Both the position numbers and the translations under genes were made by a program. Positions 47,725 to 59,010 of a stretch of 64,000 nt of DNA are shown here, one piece after another. Below the pieces are notes generated by a model. It saw nothing but the letters and a program-made list of their open reading frames with translations. It was not told the origin of the DNA and ran no database searches. Position 1 is the stretch's first letter. Each line of letters opens with the position of its first letter. Source of the DNA: Gnetum montanum (Eukaryota; Streptophyta; Gnetopsida; Gnetales; Gnetaceae). The stretch covers positions 116,983 through 180,982 of the forward strand of contig MNCI01025134.1 of assembly GCA_015680685.1 (NCBI GenBank), read 5' to 3'.

Positions 47725-48308
47725 ACATAACAGCTCCCATATTCATCATCATATGTGTTGGGAAATGCAAGATTTGTAGAGTGCATGGTGATGACAGAGA
47801 AGTAACAAACACTATTCCATACACCATCATTGACAAATTGGGCCTTGTGGATCAAATCAAGCCAACAAAAACTATGTGCCTGAAATCCTTTAATGGGCCA
47901 TGTGTTAGCATTAGGGGCACTATCACCATAGCCTTTGTAGTAGGGGAATAATTCCCCACCACTGCTAAATTCATCATCATAGAGGAAATGTCGGGCTTTA
48001 ACCTAATTTTGGGTAGACCATGGTTGGCCCAACTATGAGTTTTCTTCTCTCTGATCCATCAAGAAATCCACCTTCTATACAAAGGTGGAAAAGTTATCAT
48101 CCATGGTGATAACATTGCCCCTTTGGCCATCAACAACATAGATATGGAGCAATGGTTGGACGTGGAGTTTCTTAATTACACATCCATAGTAAGGGATGAG
48201 AAAGAGATGCATGAGGTAGACACATCTAAAAAGATAGAAGAAGCTAGTGACCTATCAGAGGATGCCCTTTGGTTAGAATTACCCTTTGACATAGTAAGCA
48301 ATGGTTAA
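47725..48308 (+). pseudogene. Aspartic protease of the Tat/Ogre-type element
   Basis: The plus-strand frame reads FIIICVGKCKICRVHGDDRE. In relatives the active site is V-D-N-G-S; here it is G-D-D-R-E, so the Asp remains but the Gly is lost. Then IIDKLGL, a flap-like FNGPCVSIRGTITIAF, and MSGFNLILGRPWLAQ, the I-L-G-R-P-W box. KVIIHGDN follows, as in Tat elements. In-frame stops are TAA in VVGE*FP and TGA in AQL*VFF. Protease would cut the Gag-Pol precursor. The frame ends at 48308, before the long spacer. Confidence 0.85.
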
Positions 48309-48689
48309 GGAGACTATTGGATAGTGTAGTCTAGGCCCTACATAGCCCTTAACCAAGATCAGATTAGGAAGCAACTATGTGACTACAGTACTTTCTTAGC
48401 CCAAAATGTGCTTTATTCCTCTCACCCTTCACTTCTATACCAGTATTTTACCTTTTTCTACACCAAATTTATTTCACATTAAACTAGCCTTTTAGTATGT
48501 CATTTAAATTTAGCTTGATTGCTTAGGTTATGCATCATTTTTCTTTGTTTATGCATTTATTCAGTTTTTTTGTACATTCATCCACTTATTTTACACATTT
48601 TCTTAATTAGGTTACACTCTCCTAGTCATTAGGTTAATGCATGAAAAATATCAAAGTACATAAAAATCATAAACACAAAAAATCACCAA

Positions 48690-49215
48690 AAAGAGAGATA
48701 GTAATGCATGGCTCGAAATGACCTTAAACTAGCAACACATAGCCTGGAATGGCTCTAAACTATTGTTACAACCCATAATGGCCTTGAACAACCCCTATTA
48801 ATCATTTTGATGTGGCTTGAAATGGCGTTAAACTATCCTAGTAGCCCTAAATGGCCTTAAACTATCGCATCATTGTGGCCCCAAATGGGCATGAACTAGC
48901 AACGCATGGCCCAGAATGGCCTTAAACTATCACATCATTGTGGCCCCAAATGGGCTTGAACTAGCAACGCATGGCCCAGAATGGCCTTAAACTAGCAACA
49001 TGTGGCCTGAAATTACCTTAAACTAGCAATGCTATCACCTTAGATCCTCTTGTTGTAGCCAAAAATGGCCCTAAACTACCACCTTTGCTTGCTATGACCT
49101 AAAAAGGAGTAACACGTGGCCCGAAATGACAAAAAAACTAACATTCGCTCTCTTGCTATGGACTTAAACTAGTGTGGGACCCATCAAGGCTTTAAACTAA
49201 AAACACAATCACTAT
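48690..49215. repeat. Tandem array 1, about 28-32 bp units, core TTAAACTAGCAA
   Basis: About fifteen diverged units built on ATGGCCTTAAACTAGCAAC joined to CATGGCCC. A longer period of about 60 bp is seen where TATCACATCATTGTGGCCCC alternates (48860-48990). Non-coding. It lies directly after the protease side of the spacer. Confidence 0.85.
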
Positions 49216-49429
49216 CGTCCGCAATGGCCTAGTAATGCTATCATTGCATAATCCTAGGTTAGCGCATTAACTCATCACGTTACATTATAAGCATAGCAAA
49301 CAACCATATATAGATAAAAGTTTACACATTATGCATAGAAAATAATCATCCATAGAAAATGTGATATGCATAGCAATAGCATCACATGACAAAGATGTGG
49401 TGAAAAGCCTAATGGAAGGTGCATTTGAT

Positions 49430-52400
49430 CATGCTCAGCTAGTGGTGCTAGGTGGGGGTGGAGGTTCTACTTCTTCCATTGTGTTATTGGGGCCTACAGC
49501 ATCTCTTGGTGCTTGTAACAACCATTAATAAAAATGCATAATTAGGAAGCAAGCGTACATTATACAAGCTAAAGAAAAACACAAAAATCATAAAAAACCA
49601 ACCTAAGAGGGCCCTGCATCAGTGAATTCTATAAATACCTTTCCAAGGCCAACCTCCAAGTTCTAGAGGATCTCCACTTCAGAAAATTGTATCCAATCTT
49701 CCTCACCAAAGTCAATACCTGCAAGGGTATTGTCTTTCTCCATGGTAGTCCATGTAGATGGATTCATAGAAAATGTATTATAAGAGGCCTATCTATAGGG
49801 GGTGATAATATATCTCACAGGAGAGTCACTCATGATTGTACTTTGTGCGAACAAGTCATATGCTTGCCTTCAACTGGTTGCCTCAAGAAACATCTCAAGG
49901 TTGTAGTGTTTAGTAGACTCCTCCTTCTACCATTGAAAGTATGCATCATGCTCTTACTTGTACTGATTCTTGTGATTCTTTTGCATCTATCCCCACTGGT
50001 AAACCTTTGTGCTATAATTCTTCCAATCCTAGTTCTTCTAAGCAAGCAAATCCATCAGGAGTTGTTGCTCTATCAGCTTCTATGTGGTTTCATTCTTATG
50101 TTTGAGAGCTATCCAATATCTAGCATACTTGATCTTAGAGGTACTCCAAGTGCCATCTCCCTGTGACCTAGCCAATATGAAGTCATATCTAGATTGAAGA
50201 TCTTTAATCTTCTCATCCTAGCTAGTCACCCTCTCCTATATTTTGTGCACATGTTTTCAAAGGTGCTCATTCATGTGCCTACAAACCCACAATTCCTTCA
50301 CATAGGAAAGCATGCATTTGTTCAATGTCATGTACATGTGATGAGGTACTTGATCAACTTCAAGAGGAAGGTCAGGTAGACCGTCCACCTTGTCCACCTT
50401 GCGTGGATCCCCTATAGCTTAGGACCTATAGGCATGCAACAACTGAATAATCTTAGCTAAAAACTAAGAATTTAAGTGGTAAGTAGGATAACATAAAATG
50501 AAAACATTGCACACATACTGAGCTTAGGGTTTTCTTATTATAAGTGGTCCACCATGTCTTCAACAATGTCTTCCATGAAGGAAAATTTATCAAGCATATC
50601 TACCCATTGCTCCATGCAGTAGGTAGATGTGGGACTGTTGGTGAGAATATTTGATGCTCTAACACAAAGATGTAATTAGCATATAGCCTAGTAGCTAAAC
50701 ATAATAGAGAAAACAATGGAAGACAAATGGTAATACAATTGGATTACCTAACAAGTCCTCAGGTGTGAGAGTAGGGGGATAACCTAGTTGCATACCATCG
50801 AACAAATTATAGAAATTAGCCCCATTGGGGTGGAGCAACCCCTCTTCCTCCAACTATTGAATTACCTCTACTGACTCATGAGGCTCTTCTCCATAAGCCT
50901 CCTCCTCCTTAGTTTAAGGAGGTTCTTCCTTCGCTACCACCTCGATCGCTACTCTTGTAGCCCTCTCTTATTTTTCTACAATTAACACATAGAGCACATT
51001 AGTACACATATCACATCATTAGATAATTAATAGTATGTCATAACAATAAAAATATATGTATAAATGAAACTAAGGCATCTAAGAAGCTACATGCAATAAC
51101 TTGCAACATCCACACACAAGCTTTGAAGCTTGATGTGGAACCTCTTATTGCTTGGCTTCTTGATCTTAGGGGAAAATTGCTATTTAGGACATGGCCTCTT
51201 GATCTTGGCCTTATATGGCCCTACCCTCTCTACTATGTAGCAATCTACCTTGCTTACATCTATGATGCCAATTGGAGGGTCCTCACCCACGCTATCGAAT
51301 GAATAATGCAAGTGCCCCATGGGACCCTTGGCAATTACTATCAACAACTCATCGATCCCCTTTGGAGTGTCCTGCATGTGTGTGGTTGAGAAAATATGCT
51401 TGATCCATGGCTTGGATGGCTACTCAAGATTCTACACCACCCATCTACCATCATCTTACACAAATAAGAGCTTTGCAAACCTTTGCAAGTATCCTGCAAA
51501 GAACATGAAATGGACATGGGACTTCACCTAGAGGTTGAATCATAGCCTAGAGATTTCTGCGTGTAGGTCAATGGTTATGTACACAACCCAGTTGTACCTC
51601 ATGCCCTTTAAAAGCACCTCCTTTATTATGCATGCTTGTTCCACCCCTAGGATCTTTCCTTGGGAAAGTAGCTTTTGAAAGGCACTAGCATGAAATTGCA
51701 GATAGAGCTTCCATACCTTAGGCACTAGCACATCTTTGATTAGTATTCCCTTGTGAGATCAAGTGGCCTCCAACTAGTCCTCGATCTCCCCTCTATGGTT
51801 CACCTCCCAACAAGCCTTATCAACAATTGTTGGGCGATCAGTAGGAACACCAAAGATATTAGCAAAGAATGCCTCGCTAAGGTCCAACACTACTATCACA
51901 TCATGCACTCGAGTGATGAACTGCTTGATGTCACTACTAAAGGAGTCAATGATGGTAACCATTTTGACCACTGGGATACTTGGACTAAGGGCCAAGAATA
52001 GTTCCATCAACCCAACATGGGTAAGTCGAGTTGTTAGTGCATCTAGCTCTTTGTGGGATAGCCAATGTTGTGCACCTTCACATCACCATATTTCATGATG
52101 AGGGTGGCCTCCATGTGGCCTATGGTGATCACTATCACGTCGGCTAAAGAAACCACTTTGCAACATAAATAAAATCAATGTTAGCATCATGTAAATGAGG
52201 CAAACTAAAATGCATACAAAAAGAACCACATGAGCCAAAACATAGATACATACATAGTACAAATGGGGTGTGAGATGGGGATGGTGCTGCAAGCATCTCC
52301 TTAATGTTAATCTCACTAGAAATTCACTCCTCATCTAACTAGCCATGGATCCTACATCACTCATATGACTTTAGGTATCAGGAGGGGTAAGCCTCCAGAT

Positions 52401-53060
52401 CATGCCCCACCTACTCAATCATGACTGCTTGAACATTTATGCACAATGAGAACACCTCTAGGGTAGTGTGGGTTAAGGCTAGAGCATCTGCTTCATTATG
52501 TAGGTCCTCCTCATCAACTCTAAACTTGGCATTAACCATGAGCTATTAGTAATTTAACATGAGCAAGTAGTGAAGACACTATAAGAACCATGAAAGCACT
52601 TACCCTCCCACGTAGTAGATAGTTTCAAGTGGGTTTTGGAATAAGGTATGCACCCGTGGCATAATAAAAAGGGTGTTAACAAGCGAATCCCATCATGTTC
52701 CATACCCTAGATAGTTTTCAACCACTCCTAGGACCTCTTCTTGAGCCACCTACCCTATCAACATCAATAGTGGGCTCATCTAATATGAACTTTAGGATGC
52801 TTCAATTAGCCCCCGGTAACAACTTCTTAGTGATGGCACCAGTAGCCTTCACCACCAAGTGTGATCACATGATCATACTAAACTATTGTAGTAGATATTC
52901 CAAGAACTTCCAAGCCCCTAGCTAAAACCACACTACCTAATGGTCCATCCGCATATCCAATGCAAATGTGTTAGGGTTAGGTTTGCTCATGCAACATAGA
53001 ATTCCCATGAGCTCAACCACTATCAGAACAAGCTTTAGTAGCACCCTACAAATAACATGT
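49430..53060 (-). pseudogene. Antisense gene-like segment inside the Tat/Ogre-type element
   Basis: On the minus strand, blocks of open frame alternate with AT-rich gaps. The best block (52010 to about 51130) stays largely in one frame. TRVHDVIVVLDLSEAFFANI is followed by FGVPTDRP, then ILGVEQACIIKEVLLKGMRY with NWVVYI, and IGIIDVSKVDCYIVERVGPY. The left block (50400-49830) is Lys/Gln-rich and helical. The AT-rich gaps (about 52280-52150, 51100-50990, 50740-50650, 50530-50460) look like introns. The turn G-V-P after a hydrophobic stretch recalls retrotransposon-borne plant 'putative transposon protein' or plant mobile-domain ORFs; this is tentative. It could be a captured host gene or an antisense ORF of the kind known in some Tat elements. 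Confidence 0.5.
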
Positions 53061-55045
53061 AATAGGCAAAGCATTAGTATACATGTGTAGAGGTAAAATT
53101 TTAATACACATTAAAATTACCAACATAAATTAGTAGAAATGAAATTTTGGTAATACACTATAGGCCCCATAGCTATAGGACATCAACCAATTCATTTGAT
53201 GTACTTGGTACTCATTGGGGTACAACATACTTCGCAAGATTAACATCATAGATGAGTAGCAAAATTTTTCTAACTCTAGGCTACCTCAATGAAGAGTGTA
53301 ATCCTAGAATGACAAAAATTTTTCTAACTCTTAGACTACCAACTACACTCTGGAATATGGAGAGTGGATTCTTGTGGAGAGCATAGTCCATACAACCAAA
53401 ATTTTGGTAAACACTTGCGACTACCTTTAATGCATGGAGAGCATAGTCTCAATCCATGACCATGGAGAGTGTAGCCTCACACTATATCATGCTCATCATG
53501 TTGGCTAGGCCATGCTATGGTCCTCCCCCTTCCTCATTGTTGTCACCCTAGGTGCAACCCTGGGCAAGATCCCCAAAATTCCACTCATAGCACCAACGGC
53601 CCTAGCCCTTGTAATCTAGTGTGTAATCTATAAGGATATCCCTATAAATGGATAAAAATAAAAAAGAGGGAGGGGGGGGGATAGCAACATAGTGTGTGAT
53701 GGAAGCCATGGCCCCAACCGTACGTAAGGCCCCAACCCTAGCCATGTAATCCAAACCCTATGCATGCCAAAATCCCTCAGCCCTAGCCCATGCGTAGCCC
53801 ACGTGCGACCCCATATCTCATGGTTGCATAACACTAAACAAGAAAAACATGAAAAATAAGACCCTATAGGCCTTGCATATAGTGGTGACCACTGCGCCTA
53901 TGGCTATGCTACTGTATGATGTGCAATCCCAAATCCTATGCCCCTACAACTAGAACAAGAAAAAGGGGAGAAATAATAGTCGCCCCCATCATCATGTGTG
54001 TCCCAACAAAACCTAGGCATGAATCACGGTCATGCTACACAATGCACAGTGGTAGCCATGAGGCCCTAAATTCCCCAAGGGCTAAGCCACCCTCCCTATG
54101 CAAATAATAGTCACAGTCCCTACAACTATGCTGTAATGTGTGGTGGCAACCTTATCCTCCGAGGCTATGCCATAGCGCACAATGTGCACAAGGCCCTAAC
54201 CCCCCATGTGCACCAAGAACCCACAACCCAAAAAAATCCCATGACCCAACAAAACCCCACAGCCCACCAAAACCCTCCTATGTAGTGACTCCTTGTTGCC
54301 ACACCCTCCTAATCACCATGTCATGTCCCAAATGGCATGTAGCCATGGGGCCACTATCACAACAGGGCACACAAGGTGACACCATGGGACTATGCTCCCA
54401 AGCCTTTCAAAAAATCACAAGAACAAATAGAAAATAAAAAAAATGGGGAGAGCATAGTTAGTGTACCTAACTAACATTGATAGCCTTATTTGCTCCATGT
54501 GTGCCTATGGAAAGCAGCCCCATGCTCTCTCTCTCCCTTGGCAATGTTTGCTAGTCTTGGGTGTAAGCATCCACTCTGACATGTCATCTTTCCCTTGACT
54601 ACGCTCTCCACTAGCAGTGATGGTAGAAGCAATGGTAGGACTACGCTCCCACTTTCATAGTGAAATGTTAAAAATGACAAGTTACCATGGTAAAATTACA
54701 CCTATATACAATTCTAGGATCATTTAATGATCCACCAACCTGGAACTACGCTCCACACTGAATGCCTAGTGGAGAGCATAGTTGGGTGAAAGTGTAGTCA
54801 ATCATACTCAGCTTGAAATTGTAAGTTTTTGCTACCCAACAAATGCATAAGTCCATTCCAATTTTGAGCATTGACAACCCTCTCCAAAAAAGCATGTTTG
54901 GCACATTCATGGCCTGTTGAGGCCTAAAACTAAAACAACATGTTTACCTCTCATAGCAACTTGCATGCATACTTAAGCAAATTTCATTGAATTTCTTTTC
55001 TCATTCGTGCATATTAACTTTGTCAAACAAGTGCCACTTGAAATT
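53061..55045. other. Spacer part with LTR-like words and C-rich block
   Basis: At 53250-53490 and 54590-54800 it repeats words of the element's own U3 (ATTTTTCTAACTC, GGAGAGCATAGTC). Between them, 53690-54420 is C-rich (CCCCAACC, CCCACCAAAACCC) with a G-run at 53669-53680. No protein motif was recognised. Confidence 0.6.
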
Positions 55046-55064
55046 TTTTTGGTTTATTTTGTAG

Positions 55065-56090
55065 GAATAGAACGTGACTATAAATGACCAGAACTTCTCA
55101 CCTTTGGTCCTCATAAGGCCTCATGATGATATTAAGCAATGCAATAACCCTCATTGCCTAGAGCTTGAGTCTATAGCCTACAATGAGTACATAGCATCCA
55201 TAGATGCACCACTAGATTGGCCCAACCATCTAGCTAAAGCTCTCAATCTAGAGGTAAGGGACATCTCAAAGGATCTCCTTGTTGAGATCCATGTGGCTAC
55301 ATTGAATGGAAAGGTAAGAATGCTAAGACTAAGCCCCTCAATAGAACCCTAGTTTGCTCAAGACATTGCTAGAGTGCTTAATGATAACAGCAAAGCATTT
55401 GCATGATCATACAAGGACATGCTAGGTCTAGATCCTTGGGCAGTCTAACATAACATCATCCTTGATCACTATATCAAACTAGTTAAGCAGAAAACATGTA
55501 GGGTTATATCTGAGATGGTGTTGGTAGCCCGTGATGAGATCACCAAGCTTTCCAAAGCTAGTTTCATCTAAGCTATTGACTATGTAAACTAGGTCTCCAA
55601 CAACATTGTTGTGCCTAATAAAAATAGAAGTATATGCATTTACATAGACTTCTAAGACCTAAAAAAGGCAACCATCAAAGATGACTTTCCATTGCCCAAT
55701 ATTGATCAATTGATCAATACCACATCCAAACACACCTTGTTGTCCTTCATGGATAGGCTCTTGGGCTATAACCAAATTAGGATCAACCCTTAGCATCAAC
55801 ACAATACAACCTTCATGACCCCCCAGGGTACATTTTGCTATACCATGATGCCTTTTAGACTTAAGAACATAGGAGCAACGTAAAAATGTGTGATGACATA
55901 TATCTTTAGCGATTACATGCTAAGTTTGGTCAAAAACTATGTTGATGACATTACCATTAAGTCCAAAGTGGCCCACCAACATGAAAATTATCTAGACCTA
56001 GTTCTTAAACACTACCTAAAACATGAGCTTTGGTTAAACCCCATGAAGTGCATTTTTGGAATCAAAATGATAGGATGCTCAACTTTGTAG
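55065..56090 (+). pseudogene. Reverse transcriptase of the Tat/Ogre-type element
   Basis: One plus-strand frame is kept for over 1 kb with only in-frame stops. The region before RT reads SYKDMLGLDPW. Then KASFI, NNIVVPNKN, CIYIDF*DLKKATIKD (motif A), DDFPLPNIDQ, GYNQIRI, TFMTPQGTFCYTMMPFRLKN, and KNYVDDITIKSK with an intact Y-V-D-D catalytic box. NPMKCIFG closes the palm. Stops stand where relatives have Trp, Arg or Gln codons (FA*SYKD, NP*HQHN). RT copies element RNA to DNA. Confidence 0.9.
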
Positions 56091-56840
56091 TATCTGAAGC
56101 AAGAATACGTGTTGATCTTGATAAGCTTAAGGCCAAAACCAACTTAGCATCATCAACCAACCTTAAGGAGCTATGAGGGTTACATGGTAGGCTGCAATTC
56201 ATATGTAGGTTTATCAGCTAATTAACTAACAAGCTACATCCAATGCAACATTTTCTTAATAAAGGAGCCCACTTAGAGTGGATAGCTCAATGTTAACAAG
56301 CATTTAACAACCTTAAGTAAGAGCTAGCACAATTGCCTATAGTTCATCCTTTGTGAGGAGATAAACCTTTTTACATCTACGTTGCCACTTCTAGCATGTC
56401 CATGACTTGTTTGCTTTACCGAAAGTAAGATGATGGTGTAGAGGTCCCAATATACTACCTAAGCCATGCATTAGTATCCCATGAGATGAAATACAATAAT
56501 CTGAAAAAGCATTGCCTCTTCCTTATCTTCTCACTAAAGAAGTGAAAGCATTACCTCTTCTGCATTCAAGTTAATATCATTTGTAAAAATAATGTACTCT
56601 AAGCCATAACAACAAATATCTATGAAAGTAGTCCAATTTCATGGTGGAAAGTAATAATAGTGGAGTTTGACTTGCATTATGTTGTGCAAGCCTCAATGAA
56701 AGGTCAAGCTATAGCCACATAACTTATGACTTCACCAGTTGATGATCAAGCAACCATAACCCTAAATTCCTAGACAAGCACGTTAGTAGCATTAGCCAAG
56801 GACCTAACAACTATGAGGGACTCCTATTATTTGATAGAGC
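56091..56840 (+). pseudogene. RT connection and first RNase H remnant
   Basis: After the RT palm, EARIRVDLDKLKA, LHGRLQFICRFIS and WIAQC*QAFNNLK are the connection region. GDKPFYIYVATSSMSMTCLL is the RNase H start. PIYYLSHAL, MKYNNLKKHCLFLIFSLKK and ISWWKVIIVEFDLHYVVQAS follow the usual order. Catalytic acids are partly lost (YVATS in place of a D-A-S type motif). Several stops. Confidence 0.83.
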
Positions 56841-57357
56841 TTCAAACTTTCGAGGGGGTAGCACCATTGATATAGTCACATTTTCCTCTAGGGAGATCTG
56901 ACCCTTCACATATCATTTCACATTTTCTTGCACCAACAACGTGGCAAAGTACGAAGGTCTCCTCCAAGGCATCCTTGTAGCATGCAACCTAGGGATCCAA
57001 TGCATAGTAATCTATGGTGACTCAAAATTAGTGGTCAACCAAGTAATAGAGGTTTATGCCTACAAGACACAACATTTACAACCTTACTACAACCTAGCAA
57101 AACACTTGCTCCAACACTTTGCAGTTGCTAATGTCCAACATGTTCCTAGGAATGAAAATGCCATTTCCGATGCACTTGCAACATTAGCCCTTAGCATAGC
57201 ACCTAGCATGTTCAATGCATTATCCACCTCAATGATAGATTACACTATACCTATCACACAAACCATCAAATATGCATCCATAGACATAGTTAGCACCACC
57301 CAGGAAAAAGAGTGTTATGACGACATCAAGGTGTACCTTCTGCAAGGTGAGCCTATT
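56841..57357 (+). pseudogene. Second RNase H (archaeal type, RVT_3-like)
   Basis: The frame FRGGSTIDIVTFSSREI precedes FTFSCTNNVAKYEGLLQGIL (56910-56970), carrying the N-N-x-A-x-Y-E motif with its catalytic Glu. IYGDSKLVVNQVI follows with the Asp, then LLQHFAVANVQHVPRNENAI and SDALA with the final Asp. It is unusually well kept; the stretch from 56941 to 57357 is open. This second RNase H, placed between RNase H and integrase, is a defining trait of Tat/Ogre-type elements. Confidence 0.92.
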
Positions 57358-57439
57358 TAACACTTAATTCCTACTCAAAAGAACATAGTATGTAAATGCT
57401 CATGGCAGTACGTTATCATAGGTAATAACACATTACATC

Positions 57440-58540
57440 ATAGATTAACCTGTGTAGGAAAAAAATAAGCAAAAATAATCATTGAGCAAGTCCACGGTGG
57501 ACTATGCAGAGGTCACATAGCACCTAGGATAATGGCAGAAAAAATTAGATGGTTAGGGTATTATTGGGCTTACATAGAATGCGATTGCATCTTGAAGGTT
57601 AAAACATGCAACATTTGTCAATGGCATGGCAACATAATGCACATTCCACCAACTGAATTACATACAATGCAAATCACATGGCCATTCCAATGTTGGGGCT
57701 TGGACATCATTGGATCCATAATGCCTAAGTCCTCTTCAAGACATAGCTTCATAATAATTGCAACCAAATATTTTCCTAAGTGGGTCGAAACTATTCCCCT
57801 TAGGAAGACAACATCGTAGTAGGTTTACAAGTTCATGTTGGATAACATAGTGACCCATTTCAATTTTCCCATGACCATACTGATAGATAATGGATCGTAA
57901 TTTAGCAATTCCAAAACTAAAGCCTTTTGTGAGAAATTTGGCATCAAACATTCCTTTTCATTGCCATACTAGTCGTAGGCAAATGGCCAAGTGGAGGCCA
58001 CTCACAAGGTCATCATCAACCTCCTCAAGAAAATTCTAAGCAACAACAAATGACAATGGCATGAGCAACTAGTCTATGCACTATGGGACTACCACACAAC
58101 ATGCCAAACAACAATAGGTATGATGCCTTACAACCTCATTTACGGGTTTGAAGCAATTTTGTTGCTCAAATTGTAGGTTCCATTACTTCAAGTGATCCTC
58201 TCAGAGTTCATTGATGAAGGTCAGAACAATGAGTTGAGAACCATAGACCTCAAATCAATAGAAGATGAGTGCATGTATATGCTTGATCGCATTGAATGGT
58301 ATCAAGAGAAGCAATGGAAAAAACATTGACACAACTAGCATTAGTTCCCAATCAGGAAAGGGAACCTAGTCCTCAAATCCATTCACAAACCCATAGATAA
58401 ATTCTTATCCAACTAGGAAGGGCCTTTCTTGGTTACTATGGCCTATGATAATGGAGCATTCAAGCTTGTTGATCAACCTAGAAATGAGTTTGCCAATCTA
58501 GTGAACTATTCATACATGAAGCTATATTACATCTAGCATG
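57440..58540 (+). pseudogene. Integrase of the Tat/Ogre-type element
   Basis: The zinc-binding start is VHGGLCRGH then CNICQWHGN. The core follows: CWGLDIIGSI with the first catalytic Asp, KYFPKWVE, TILIDNGS with the second Asp, and LPY*S*ANGQVEATHKV with the catalytic Glu. WHEQLVYALWDYHTT, IYGFEAIL, and a C-terminal region KGNLVLKSIHKPIDK with EGPFLVTMAYDNGAFKLV follow. All three catalytic acids appear to be present but in-frame stops interrupt it. It would insert the cDNA into chromosomes. Confidence 0.9.
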
Positions 58541-58559
58541 TAACATTACACATCAATCA

Positions 58560-59010
58560 AACAAGGTAAACAATTCATCTGCTATGATGTTAAATTGGCA
58601 TAGCTCATCAGCTATGACATTAAATTGGCATAGCTCATCCGCTATGACATTAAACTAGCACACATACAATCCATCCACTATGATGCTAAACTGGCAAAGC
58701 ATACATATGTTATGATGTGAAACTAGCATACCTTGTTCACTATGATATTAAACTGGCATAACTCATCCACTATGACATTAAACTAGCACACACACAATTC
58801 ATCCACTATGATGTTGAATTGGCATAGCTCATCTACTACGATGTTAAACTAGTAAGGCATTTGTCCACTATGACACTAAACTGGCACAACACATCTGCTA
58901 TGACATTAAACTAGTACAAAGTTGTCCACTATAACTATAAACTAGCATAGCATGGTTTACCAAGACCTTAAACTAGATTAAGAGTCTACCAATACCTTAA
59001 ACTAGGTTCA
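58560..59010. repeat. Tandem array 2, about 30-37 bp units, core TTAAACTAGCA
   Basis: About thirteen units of CATCCACTATGACATTAAAC joined to TAGCACA/TGGCATAGCT, directly after integrase. The core TTAAACTAGCA is shared with array 1 at 48.7-49.2 kb. Arrays in the 3' untranslated part are a known trait of Tat elements and a known seed of satellites. Confidence 0.88.

Larger units (their letters stand above)
48443..55064 (+). other. Candidate giant intron between protease and RT
   Basis: A possible donor CCA|GTATTTTA lies at 48443 and a strong acceptor-like site TTTGGTTTATTTTGTAG ends at 55064. The RT frame opens right after this acceptor. In Ogre elements an intron is known at this same place, spliced to join protease to RT. 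Here the stretch would be about 6.6 kb and carries a tandem array, an antisense gene-like region and C-rich sequence. The acceptor is convincing by eye; the donor is only one of several GT options. A nested insertion is the alternative, but no flanking duplication was noticed. Confidence 0.45.

Noticed and set aside
54138-54437. Pro/His-rich frame of 99 codons
   Set aside because: It follows from the C-rich composition of the block and has no motif.
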